From Anaerolineaceae bacterium (lineage in GTDB: Bacteria; Chloroflexota; Anaerolineae; Aggregatilineales; Phototrophicaceae), in the NCBI GenBank assembly GCA_002702065.1, contig NZXX01000009.1, forward strand, positions 496,001-560,000: a stretch of DNA of 64,000 nt, given 5' to 3'. Position numbers and translations under genes: made by a program. The notes beneath the pieces were generated by a model. It worked only from the letters and a program-made list of their open reading frames with translations. It was not told the DNA's origin and made no database searches. This document shows, piece by piece, positions 1-7,635 of the stretch (position 1 is the first letter of the stretch; each line of letters starts with the position of its first letter).

Positions 1-526
1 GAATGCGGAATCCATCGAAGGCCACTTCAAAGCCTGCGCCTTGCGGTGCCGCCGCCATCATCCCGACCTGAACCGAATGAGCTGTTGTCAGATGCGCCTG
101 CCGAATCATGGAGAAAGAAAAGCTGTCTACGGAATACTGAATTTCGAAGGTGCCCCCGGCACGCTTCAGATGCATGTAGATGGCTTCCGGGCTGGGCGAC
201 AGCGGCACAATAGACCAGTCGGAATAGTCGCGGGTGACGACGGCGCTGGCGTGCTGCACCCCATACATAAATTCAATGCCGGTTTTCAGCCAGATCGTTT
301 CATCCAGCCGCACCATCAGCCCGGCCTGATCATAGAGTGCGCCGTACTGCCCGCTGACGCGTACTTCCGCCTCAAAATCGCCGCTGACCACTTCATAGTA
401 AAAATGCCCGTTGTCGACGATGCTGTCGTTGTGGGTCTTGCGCCAGAAATCAGTCGCCGCACCCGCTGCAAAACGCAACGTGCCGTCGCCCGCCTCCCAG
501 TGTTGTGGTTCGTTCAGCCATTGCAT
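1..526 (-). CDS. DUF1349-type (concanavalin-like) protein, 3' end cut by window
   Basis: Reverse-strand reading frame opening with ATG at 526 (MQWLNEPQHWEAGDG) and running off the left edge, so about 175 N-terminal residues are seen. The text fits the DUF1349 / 'regulation of enolase 1' beta-sandwich family: an opening W-x-x-EP segment, a TDFWRKTH stretch, YEVVSGDFEAEVRV, then YDQAGLMVRLDE and WLKTGIEF. Proteins of this family usually have about 190-200 residues, so only the tail is missing. No signal peptide is visible, so it is probably cytoplasmic. The biochemical role of the family is unsettled; a carbohydrate-binding fold is known, a substrate is not. The gene diverges from the acetyltransferase at 676. 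Confidence 0.75.
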   Translation of the reverse strand, partial: MQWLNEPQHWEAGDGTLRFAAGAATDFWRKTHNDSIVDNGHFYYEVVSGDFEAEVRVSGQYGALYDQAGLMVRLDETIWLKTGIEFMYGVQHASAVVTRDYSDWSIVPLSPSPEAIYMHLKRAGGTFEIQYSVDSFSFSMIRQAHLTTAHSVQVGMMAAAPQGAGFEVAFDGFRI

Positions 527-675
527 CTGCTGCCCCCTTACGCTCACCTGCCAAAGCCATCGGGGTGATAATACACATATCGCAAATAGCTTACAAGTCA
601 GCTGCACTACCGGTCAGCGTCAGCGTCATTCCGGCATGGGGTATACTTCGCAAAAAGAGAAACAGGACACAGGCC

Positions 676-1278
676 ATGACCGGGCTGACGCTAGCACAAA
701 TCGCCGAGCACCCCCAACTGCTGACTCAAACGATTATGACGGCTGAAGGCGAAACACTGATTCTGCGGCCACTAGCAGCAGCCGATGTGGAGAAAACGGG
801 GCAGTTCTTAAGCGGACTGTCGGCGCAGACACGACATTTTTCGATCTTTTCCGGCTATGATACGGCGGCGGCCCAGGCGCTGTGCGAGGCGATTGCGCGA
901 TACGACAAACTGCGCTTTGTCATTGAAGCACCGGCTGCGGGCCGAATTATCGGTATGTTGGAGTTCAGCATGGATATTACGCCAGCCGATCAGGCACGCT
1001 ACACGGCCTATGGGGTGCCGCTCGACCCGGTGACGGACTGCCGCTTTGGCCCCACCCTGGCCGACGACTACCAGGACAAAGGCATCGGCTCGCGGGTGTT
1101 CCCATTCATCATGGCGGTGGCGCGCCGGTTTGGGCAGCAGCGAATCATCCTGTGGGGTGGCGTGCTGGCGGACAATCAGCGGGCGATTCGCTATTACGAA
1201 AAGGTCGGCTTTCGGGCCTTAGGGCGCTTCACCACCGCCGACCAGCTCGACGCGATCGATATGATCCTCAACCTGTGA
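676..1278 (+). CDS. GNAT family N-acetyltransferase
   Basis: A 200-residue protein of the GCN5-related acetyltransferase fold, which moves an acetyl group from acetyl-CoA to an amine. The C-terminal half carries the acetyl-CoA loop: DDYQDKGIGSRVFPFIM (a Q/R-x-x-G-x-G/A-like turn), followed by GGVLADNQRAIRYYEKVGF, the usual alpha4/beta7 ending of RimJ/RimL-like members. The start at ATG 676 (MTGLTLAQIAEHP) is preferred because the longer in-frame extension has no domain match. The substrate cannot be read from the sequence. Its stop lies one base from the end of the convergent LCP gene. Confidence 0.8.
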   Translation: MTGLTLAQIAEHPQLLTQTIMTAEGETLILRPLAAADVEKTGQFLSGLSAQTRHFSIFSGYDTAAAQALCEAIARYDKLRFVIEAPAAGRIIGMLEFSMDITPADQARYTAYGVPLDPVTDCRFGPTLADDYQDKGIGSRVFPFIMAVARRFGQQRIILWGGVLADNQRAIRYYEKVGFRALGRFTTADQLDAIDMILNL

Positions 1279-1279
1279 A

Positions 1280-2767
1280 TCAGCCGCCCGCGATGAGCGA
1301 CTGCATGTCTGACCCGGCAATCACCGCCACACCATCGGCGATCAGGCCATCCGCGCCCGGTTGAATACGATCCGACGGCAGGCCCATGACCGACGCCAGA
1401 TAACGGGCGGTCCAGACATGGCTGCCATAATCGCGGATCACCGTTTGGCTGCTGGTGATTTCGGCGGTGTTTCCCACCGTATCAACACTGATGCCTTTAC
1501 CCACCAGCCAGTCGCGGGTTTGCCCGGCCAGCCCGGCCACTTCGGTATTGTTAAACACCGCAATGGTCGTGTTTTCCGCCTGTGCGCGGGTGCGCAGTTC
1601 AGCTTGAGTCATGTCGGCATCGGGCGGGCTAAACACCTGCTGCACCAGCCCGCGAATGGCGTTGTAGTTGGGGAACAGCACCTGCTCGCCGGTGGCGGAT
1701 GTACCGAAGGTCACGTACAGGTTGTCGATCACACCGGAGCGGATGCTCTCACGCGGGATACGCTGCACCAGCGTGCCGAGGCTGATAATTTCATCCAGCG
1801 CCAGATCGGTCTTGAAACTGTCGCTCAGTTCATCCCACAGCGATGGGGCCTGCGCGATCAGGTTGCCGATCCCTTCAAGGCTGGTGAGTTCCTCTTTCAT
1901 CGCCGTCAGGACTTCCTGCTGCCGCCGGGCACGGTCAAAATCGGCCCCCTGGGTAGCGCGGGTGCGGGCATATTGCAGCAGCTTTTCGGCATCCAGCCGC
2001 TGGCAGCCGGGGTCAAAGTGAACGTGAATCGTGCCATAACCGGCGTCGGGGTAATCCGGGTCGTCAATCACTTCGCTGACGCAGATTTCGACACCGTTGG
2101 GGGCCAGCAGATTGGCCGCGGTGATAAACACGTCGAAGTTCACCAGCAGGAAATGATCGACGCGCAGGCCGAGGTTGTTCTGCACGGTTTCCATCGCCAG
2201 CGCCGGGCCGCCGCCGGGGTAGCCGTTGCTGTCGCCGCGGGCGTTGGCGGTGTTGATGCGCGCCGCCGGGCCGCCATCAGGAATATCAACCCACAGGTCA
2301 CGCGGGATACTCAGGATGCCAATCGTCTCGCGCACCGGGTCGATGTTGACGACCATCATGGTATCGGTGCGGAAGTATTTTTCGTCATCGACCACGCCGG
2401 TACGCTGGTCAATCGCCAGCAGCAGGATGCGCACCTGACGCGGGTCATCCCACTGATAATCGGCCAGCGGGTCAAGGGTGGGGGTTGGGCCAGCGAGGGC
2501 AGATGCCTCCTCAGTAGCGGACGAATTGTTCGCCGTTTCGGATGTTGGCTCCACCGCTACAGTTGGTTCGACGGCCAGGGGCAGGTCGGTCGGCAGCGGA
2601 GTCGGCTGGCTGCGGAAGTAATCCGCAAATGAGGCCACTTCGATGCCTGCTGCGCCCGCATCCAGCGCCACCTGCCGTGCCCCGGCGAACGACGCCACCG
2701 AACACAGCGCCGTGACACCGATCGCGGCCAGAACACCCACAATAAACAACCAACCCGGAATTCGCAT
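1280..2767 (-). CDS. LCP (LytR-CpsA-Psr) family protein with LytR_C tail
   Basis: A 495-residue membrane-anchored protein of the LytR-CpsA-Psr family, enzymes that join undecaprenyl-linked glycopolymers to peptidoglycan or other surface acceptors outside the cell. An N-terminal membrane segment (about residues 5-27) is followed by a Thr/Pro/Ala-rich linker and the LCP domain (about 105-290). Family signatures are visible: RTDTMMVVNID, SIPRDLWVDIP and YARTRATQGADFDRARRQQE, which hold the arginines that bind the polyprenyl pyrophosphate. A LytR_C domain (IAVFNNTEVAGLAGQTRDWL) ends the protein. The start ATG at 2767 has AGGTG a few bases upstream. The gene is monocistronic by context. Confidence 0.88.
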   Translation of the reverse strand: MRIPGWLFIVGVLAAIGVTALCSVASFAGARQVALDAGAAGIEVASFADYFRSQPTPLPTDLPLAVEPTVAVEPTSETANNSSATEEASALAGPTPTLDPLADYQWDDPRQVRILLLAIDQRTGVVDDEKYFRTDTMMVVNIDPVRETIGILSIPRDLWVDIPDGGPAARINTANARGDSNGYPGGGPALAMETVQNNLGLRVDHFLLVNFDVFITAANLLAPNGVEICVSEVIDDPDYPDAGYGTIHVHFDPGCQRLDAEKLLQYARTRATQGADFDRARRQQEVLTAMKEELTSLEGIGNLIAQAPSLWDELSDSFKTDLALDEIISLGTLVQRIPRESIRSGVIDNLYVTFGTSATGEQVLFPNYNAIRGLVQQVFSPPDADMTQAELRTRAQAENTTIAVFNNTEVAGLAGQTRDWLVGKGISVDTVGNTAEITSSQTVIRDYGSHVWTARYLASVMGLPSDRIQPGADGLIADGVAVIAGSDMQSLIAGG

Positions 2768-2914
2768 ACGACACCTGTCTGCAACTGACTAAAGCAGTGA
2801 TGGTCTCACTTTAACCGATGGCCAGCGCACAGACACAAACAGCCTGCCGCCGTACACCGTCGAGGCGCATTATAAACAAAAAAATGAGGTTGGGTAGGCT
2901 ACGAAACCCCTACG

Positions 2915-5026
2915 CTATTTCTGGAAGGCGAGAATGGTATTGCCCGACAGCGTATAAACCACCCGCTTGGTTTCATCGACAACCACGTCCGCCAGCAGGT
3001 CAAAGCGCGTCTCATCAAAGGCGCGGTAGCTGTTCATATGCGTCCCGGCCATCGAGGTTTCGTAGATGGTGCGCGTCGTGCGGTCCGTCACATAGATGCG
3101 CTGGTCGATGGGGTTGGTGTTGAGGTACATCGATTCCGAACTGCCGATGGTCTGGTTCGGCGGGAATCCGGCAAAGCCAAAGCGCAGTTCTTCGCCGCTG
3201 CGGAACATGGCGATCACGCCATCAGCAAACAGCACATACACGCGCCCGCTTTCGTCGATGCCAAAATCCACCGCATTGGCCAGCGAGGGCCGCCGCGTGC
3301 CGGTGAAATATTCGATTGGCGCACCGGGGAACACGCCGCCAGATGGGTCATAGCGCCAGATTTGATCTGCGCCGGGGTCGAGAATGTACAGCCGTCCCTG
3401 CCACGTCGCAATCTTGACCGGGTTCACCCATTGCTCGGTGCCGATCAGACGCTGGACGCCGCGCGCCAGAAACGTGGGGGAATACTCGACAATCACGCCG
3501 TTATTATCCATCACCAGCAGCACATTACCCTGGCTCAGGCCGCCGCCATCTTCGGCCCAGGTGATGTCGATCAGGTCATTGAGCGTGTACTGCCCGACAC
3601 CCGCGCCGCGCCGCATGGTGGCAATCGGCTGGCGGGTGTTGGCAACCATGCTCATGCCATCATCGCTGAGGGTGATGCGATACACCTGATCGTTGCCGTT
3701 ATCCAGCACATACATATCTTCACCGCGCAGCACTGCCCGCGTCAGCGTCGCATTGGGGAACGCCTCGATGGGCACGACTTCGCGGCGCTGAATCTGATTC
3801 AGCTGGTCGATAATCGTCTGGCCTTCACGGGTCAGCCCGGCCAGCTGCTGGTCGCCAGGGCGAATTTCGTTGCAGCGCTCCACCGTCAGCAGCACCGCGT
3901 TCCAGGCGGCCAGCGTGCCTGTGACGTCGTTCGAGGCGATGCCTCGCGCCAGTTCGGACGCATCGGCCGCTTCGCTGACACACAGTTCAAACTCACTCTG
4001 GCCCGTGCCACTCAGCCACAGAAAAACAACCATCAGCACCAGCGTGACCGGAATCAAAACCGTGCTCCCGCTGCTCAGGAAGTTGGCCAGGCGGCCCGGT
4101 TTATCGGCAGCCCCTTCGCCGATGCGCTCGACAATCGTACCCAGCGTATCCATGCCATCGGCCAGTTTGAGCGCAACCGTACTGGCACCGCGCTGCACCC
4201 GGTAGCTGGCAGCACGTCCGGTTGGTGTGGCGGCAGCTTCGCCAGCGGCTGCGGTATGACGGGGGGTCGAGGCGGCATCGGTGCGGGTGGAATGACCACT
4301 GCGCACCGCGACATTGTCCGGCGCTTCGGGCGGCACAAACTCAACGGCCAGCAGCGTCAGGTTGCCGGTCGCCAGCTTCTTGAAGCCGAGCAGCGTTTCG
4401 CCCAGATTGCTGCGTCCCAGCGCAATTTCCATTTCGGACATGTCGAAATCGGCCAGGGCGGAATCCGCCAGCACCAGCCGCGCGCCACTGCTCAGGCGGT
4501 AATGGGTCATTTTAATGTCGGGGACGGGTTGGACGCCCAACGGCGGCCCAAATAAGGCATCGTCATTGTCGAAGCTGGCCGGAAAGACCTGGGTATCTGT
4601 GCCGGATTGCAGCATGGCAACCCCGGACCCTACCCGCGCCAGAAAGACATCGCTGCTGTGCAGAATCCCGCAGACCATGCCCGCTTCATAAGGCCGGTTC
4701 GCGGCGGATTCGTTATGCTGGTACAGGTTCTCGTTGAGGGTGTTAAAAACGGTGCGCACGCCGGAGGTCACGCTGCCGCTGCTGTTGAAGTAGTGTTCGG
4801 CAGCCCGCTGCGCCATCCGTACATAAAAATCTGCCGGGGCCGGGCTGTTGCCGGACGGCAGCACAACCGCAAAAAACGTATCCATCTCTCGCCCACGGGC
4901 GGCTTTGCGCGGGGCGACTTCAACCAGCAAGCCGGGTGGCGTGGCGTTAATGGAGCGTCCGCCCACAATGTAAAGATGACCAACCAACGACTCGAAATCA
5001 AACAACATAGATTGTAACTGTCTCAT
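2915..5026 (-). CDS. PP2C-like domain / transmembrane / beta-propeller protein
   Basis: A 703-residue protein in three parts. Residues 1-235 resemble the PP2C (PPM) phosphatase fold (VFLARVGSGVAMLQSG, LSSGARLVLADSAL), but the usual Asp-Gly metal motifs are not apparent, so it may be a non-catalytic pseudophosphatase. Residues 320-342 form one membrane helix. The remaining 360 residues, predicted outside, hold repeating blades (DNGNDQVYRI, LYILDPGADQIWRYDPSG, GRVYVLFADGVIAMF) like an NHL/SMP-30-type propeller. It starts 45 bases after the response regulator stop and is probably cotranscribed with it. The start could instead be the ATG at 5008. The fold calls are from motif reading and are moderately secure. 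Confidence 0.65.
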   Translation of the reverse strand: MRQLQSMLFDFESLVGHLYIVGGRSINATPPGLLVEVAPRKAARGREMDTFFAVVLPSGNSPAPADFYVRMAQRAAEHYFNSSGSVTSGVRTVFNTLNENLYQHNESAANRPYEAGMVCGILHSSDVFLARVGSGVAMLQSGTDTQVFPASFDNDDALFGPPLGVQPVPDIKMTHYRLSSGARLVLADSALADFDMSEMEIALGRSNLGETLLGFKKLATGNLTLLAVEFVPPEAPDNVAVRSGHSTRTDAASTPRHTAAAGEAAATPTGRAASYRVQRGASTVALKLADGMDTLGTIVERIGEGAADKPGRLANFLSSGSTVLIPVTLVLMVVFLWLSGTGQSEFELCVSEAADASELARGIASNDVTGTLAAWNAVLLTVERCNEIRPGDQQLAGLTREGQTIIDQLNQIQRREVVPIEAFPNATLTRAVLRGEDMYVLDNGNDQVYRITLSDDGMSMVANTRQPIATMRRGAGVGQYTLNDLIDITWAEDGGGLSQGNVLLVMDNNGVIVEYSPTFLARGVQRLIGTEQWVNPVKIATWQGRLYILDPGADQIWRYDPSGGVFPGAPIEYFTGTRRPSLANAVDFGIDESGRVYVLFADGVIAMFRSGEELRFGFAGFPPNQTIGSSESMYLNTNPIDQRIYVTDRTTRTIYETSMAGTHMNSYRAFDETRFDLLADVVVDETKRVVYTLSGNTILAFQK

Positions 5027-5071
5027 CCTTAATCATGCAGCATTGTACATGATATGGTCGAGGCTTCAAAA

Positions 5072-5437
5072 TCAAGACCGGGCAAGCGCCCGCTGCACAG
5101 CAAGCTGAATATCACGCGGACGGACAGGCTTCAGCAGAAACAGATCATGGGTCGCCAGCGTGATCAACGTTTCGAAATGCCGGTGTGCCGTCACGACGAT
5201 AATCGGCGTCTGCTGGAGGTGTGGAGACGATTGGATATACTGCAAGATGTGGCCACCGTCAATTTTGGGCAGCAGAATATCCAGCACCACGACATTGGGG
5301 GTCTGTTCAGCCAGCACACGCATGGCTTCCTCACCATCAACGGCCTGAATCACGTCAAAACCAAGTTCAGCCAGCACCATTTCATAGATGACACGCAACG
5401 GTGCTTCGTCTTCAATTATCAACGCGAGTTGTTTCAT
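5072..5437 (-). CDS. Single-domain response regulator (CheY-like receiver)
   Basis: A 121-residue stand-alone receiver domain with no output domain. The phospho-acceptor pocket is intact: acidic pair in LIIEDEAP near residues 9-10, phosphorylated Asp in VVVLDILLPKIDGG, Thr in IIVVTAHRHF and Lys in LLKPVRP. Such proteins pass a signal by protein-protein contact. It is the first gene of an apparent two-gene unit with the PP2C-like propeller protein downstream, which suggests the two act together. A consensus-like promoter (TTGCAT-17-TATAAT) lies upstream at 5477-5505. No histidine kinase is adjacent. Confidence 0.9.
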   Translation of the reverse strand: MKQLALIIEDEAPLRVIYEMVLAELGFDVIQAVDGEEAMRVLAEQTPNVVVLDILLPKIDGGHILQYIQSSPHLQQTPIIVVTAHRHFETLITLATHDLFLLKPVRPRDIQLAVQRALARS

Positions 5438-5476
5438 TCAGGTCGCTCTGTAACCCACAAGGTTATATTAACACTG

Positions 5477-5505
5477 ATTATAAAAACTGGTAATCATTGA
5501 TGCAA
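5477..5505 (-). promoter_or_regulatory. Sigma-70 promoter for the response regulator operon
   Basis: On the reverse strand the sequence reads TTGCAT, a 17-base spacer, then a perfect TATAAT. The -10 box lies about 40 bases upstream of the response regulator ATG at 5437. Box quality and spacing are seen directly; activity is inferred. Confidence 0.65.
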
Positions 5506-5527
5506 ATAACACCCGGTTCAATGTCGA

Positions 5528-6427
5528 TCAGGCGTTATCCATAATCGTGAATGAGGAACGTCCGACCTCATTATCGCCGATGTACACCCGAACCTCATAA
5601 TCGCCCGCCGGGTAGCCAGCGGCGTTGCCAAAGAAGAAGAAACTTTCGCCGCTTTCGCCGCCGCTCCACAGGTAGGCCTGCCCCTGCACCGGCTGTCCAT
5701 TACGGTACAGCACACGGGACCAGGCCACCCCGTTATCCATGTTTCGATAGGTCATGAACAGGTAGATGCGTTCCAGCCCTGCTGTGAAGGTGTCGCCAGC
5801 CTCCAGCGGTGTCCCGTTCGCAGCCACTGCCAGAGCCGCCGCTGTCACACGGATACGGGCGTTGTCCCTGGCTGGCACACCCGGTCCGGGCGGTGTCAGG
5901 TTGAGCACGCTGTCGACCGTCGCGGAAGGGGTGATGGTCGCGGTAGCGCTGGGTGTGGGGCTGGGCGTAACAGTACTGGTGAGCGTCGCCGTGGCCGTCT
6001 CGGTCGCGGTTACGGTGGGTGTCTGGGTGTTGGTAGGGGATAGGGTCACCGTCGGCACATCGGTCGGCGTGCGGGTGATGGTGGCTGTTGGCGTCGGAGT
6101 CAGGGTGACATTGAGGGTGGGCGTTTCGGTCGGCACCATCACACCGACGAGGCCCCCGCCACGACCACGAAAGAAATCGTCAACCCCACGGTAGGCAATC
6201 GCCGCCAGCCCGCTGTAAAAAGCCAGCGCGATGGCGATCACGAACAGGCCGATGGAGGACAGAAACAGGATGCCGCCGCGTTGGCTGGCCTGCCGCCGCA
6301 GCCGCCAGTAGGGGCCACGACGCCCGCGCCGAAGCTGTTGCGTGGCAAACACAAACAGGACAAGCGCAAGGACAAACAAGCCAGCGATGATATAGGTCAG
6401 TAGAGTTGCGATCTGTTGAGCAGTCAT
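5528..6427 (-). CDS. Two-pass membrane protein with Thr/Pro linker and extracellular domain
   Basis: A 299-residue protein with two membrane helices near the N-terminus (IATLLTYIIAGLFVLALVLF and GILFLSSIGLFVIAIALAFY), joined by a basic loop (QQLRRGRRGPYWRLRRQASQRG) that places the loop inside the cell. A roughly 65-residue Thr/Pro/Val linker (TPTATITRTPT, SPTNTQTPTVT and so on) leads to a C-terminal domain of about 110 residues (RIYLFMTYRNMDNGVAWSR, YPAGDYEVRVYIGDNEVG) that looks like an all-beta, Ig-like module. The family is not recognised. Chloroflexota secreted proteins often use such linkers as cell-surface spacers. Confidence 0.7.
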   Translation of the reverse strand: MTAQQIATLLTYIIAGLFVLALVLFVFATQQLRRGRRGPYWRLRRQASQRGGILFLSSIGLFVIAIALAFYSGLAAIAYRGVDDFFRGRGGGLVGVMVPTETPTLNVTLTPTPTATITRTPTDVPTVTLSPTNTQTPTVTATETATATLTSTVTPSPTPSATATITPSATVDSVLNLTPPGPGVPARDNARIRVTAAALAVAANGTPLEAGDTFTAGLERIYLFMTYRNMDNGVAWSRVLYRNGQPVQGQAYLWSGGESGESFFFFGNAAGYPAGDYEVRVYIGDNEVGRSSFTIMDNA

Positions 6428-6469
6428 GAACGGAATTGTAGCGGCTGTACGCGCGCCTGCACAGGCAGA

Positions 6470-6793
6470 CTAGAACTGGTAGCCTTTTTTGAAATGAACC
6501 AGCTTGCGCGCGTAATTGGTGGTGAGCTCTTGCAAATGACTTTCGAGGCTTTCCCAACGTTCGCTGTCGAATACTTCATACATGGTATGCAGATCTTCAG
6601 CGATGAATTCGAGCTGGCGAATTGGATAGTCCCCATAGGCCACGTGCCAGACCTTAAACATGTACAGCCCCATGGTTTCCAGCTCCGGCACAAATTCCTT
6701 CAGGACAAAATAATAATACTTCTCCACCATGTTGGGGCGAATATCATAACTGAGGAGAAGTTTGTAATTCGGAATGATGGTATTCGGTGGCAT
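6470..6793 (-). CDS. NIPSNAP-like / dimeric alpha-beta barrel protein
   Basis: A 107-residue soluble protein. The ATG at 6793 (MPPNTIIPNYKLLLSYDIRP) is chosen over a longer non-conserved extension. The pattern of an opening beta strand (YKLLLSYDIRPNMVEKYYYF), a WHVAYGDYP centre and a closing TNYARKLVHFKKGYQF resembles small NIPSNAP-type ferredoxin-like barrels seen in Chloroflexota. Function is unknown. It is followed on the same strand by the membrane protein gene ending at 5528, 43 bases away. The family call is tentative. Confidence 0.6.
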   Translation of the reverse strand: MPPNTIIPNYKLLLSYDIRPNMVEKYYYFVLKEFVPELETMGLYMFKVWHVAYGDYPIRQLEFIAEDLHTMYEVFDSERWESLESHLQELTTNYARKLVHFKKGYQF

Positions 6794-6880
6794 AATCCGT
6801 TCTTTCGTTGATCTCGTGCCTATTTTACAACGGATCATCCCAAGTGCCGGAAATCAAATAAACTATTAAGACTTCCGGGG

Positions 6881-6906
6881 AAAAAAGAAAAGCGCCCGAA
6901 GGCGCT
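6881..6906 (-). terminator. Intrinsic terminator after the Flp pilin gene
   Basis: On the reverse strand a 6-bp stem AGCGCC/GGCGCT with a 4-base loop is followed directly by a T-rich run (TTTCTTTTTT). It lies 24 bases past the pilin stop. Confidence 0.8.
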
Positions 6907-6929
6907 CTTCCAATGATGAAAAAATGAAA

Positions 6930-7076
6930 TTACAGGGTGTTGACCAGGTTGGAGAAGATGTTGCCGATAGCCGGGCCAAGCAGCGCCAGGATGACGATCA
7001 CCACGACGGCGACCAGCACGAGGATAAGCGCGTATTCGACCAGACCCTGACCTTCTTCACGAGGCATGTACAGCAT
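6930..7076 (-). CDS. Flp/Fap-type pilin subunit
   Basis: A 48-residue prepilin. The ATG at 7076 has an AGGAG ribosome site 8 bases upstream. The sequence has a short basic leader (MLYMPREEGQG), then the type IVb hallmark QGLVEYALILVLVAVVVIVI, a hydrophobic assembly helix with Glu+5, and a short tail GNIFSNLVNTL. Flp pilins are cleaved after Gly and polymerised by the Tad machinery. No tad/cpa genes (ATPase, platform protein, secretin, peptidase) lie in this window, so the assembly system must be elsewhere. The gene has its own promoter (7132-7160) and terminator (6881-6906), as expected for an abundant subunit. Confidence 0.9.
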   Translation of the reverse strand: MLYMPREEGQGLVEYALILVLVAVVVIVILALLGPAIGNIFSNLVNTL

Positions 7077-7131
7077 GATGAGAACTCCTGGATAAATGAT
7101 TGATGATAATTGATGTTCTTGATACTTTCTC

Positions 7132-7160
7132 AAGATAGCACAAAAAGAATTGACAGTCAA
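7132..7160 (-). promoter_or_regulatory. Sigma-70 promoter for the Flp pilin gene
   Basis: Reverse-strand TTGACT, 17-base spacer, TATCTT. The 5' leader to the pilin ATG at 7076 would be about 48 bases and AT-rich. Confidence 0.6.
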
Positions 7161-7190
7161 TAAACCTAAATATGAAAATTTCGTAAAAAT

Positions 7191-7631
7191 TTATGACTGA
7201 CTTTGATTGAGTTGGGGGATTGCCTCAAGGTGCTGGGCGAGGGCTGCCACCGCCCGCTGCGCCGGGGTATCGGCCAGGGCGTCAGCTGTTTCGAGCCGGG
7301 ATACGCGATAGTGATCGTCCAGGTTGGTGGCGTACAGAAAGGTGAGACTTGGCTGCGTGATCTGACGCAGCAGCAGGGGGTATTCCTCGGTCAGATGAAA
7401 CCGTAGAATTTGCAGGATGGTCGCCATCGACATATCGCGGCGGTCGATATGTACTATGACGTCGTTGATGTCGATCTGATGCTGGGCGGTCAGCTTCTCC
7501 ACCAGTTCCAGCCGGGCCTGTCCCTGCTCGATCCACACCTGAAGCGGCGCATGAGCCGGCGGCGGCACGGTTTCGCCCCGCAGCGTCATTTTGAGTGCGA
7601 TGAAAAAGGCTCGTAGATAGCGTCTGATCAT
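7191..7631 (-). CDS. Hypothetical protein (146 aa)
   Basis: A 146-residue protein that I do not recognise. The ATG at 7631 opens with MIRRYLRAFFIALKMTLRG, a basic amphipathic/hydrophobic stretch that may associate with the membrane. The rest is soluble and mixed alpha/beta (LQVWIEQGQARLELVEKL, ILQILRFHLTEEYPLLLRQI, LTFLYATNLDDHYRVSRLE). The start lies only 4 bases after the stop of the CAP-LysM gene, so the two are almost certainly cotranscribed. A role connected with the surface protein is possible but unsupported. Confidence 0.65.
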   Translation of the reverse strand: MIRRYLRAFFIALKMTLRGETVPPPAHAPLQVWIEQGQARLELVEKLTAQHQIDINDVIVHIDRRDMSMATILQILRFHLTEEYPLLLRQITQPSLTFLYATNLDDHYRVSRLETADALADTPAQRAVAALAQHLEAIPQLNQSQS

Positions 7632-7635
7632 CCGT

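Noticed and set aside
1361..2632. 423-codon plus-strand open frame opposite the LCP gene
   Set aside because: It mirrors a well-conserved LCP gene, is rich in His/Gln/Arg and has no domain pattern; a shadow of high-GC coding.
3038..4555. 505-codon plus-strand open frame opposite the propeller protein
   Set aside because: Low-complexity composition typical of an antisense frame; the reverse-strand gene shows clear blades and a membrane helix.
5920..6140. Dense GT/AC-type repeats as a possible microsatellite or CRISPR
   Set aside because: They are Thr/Pro/Val linker codons of a surface protein; no regular repeat-spacer order.
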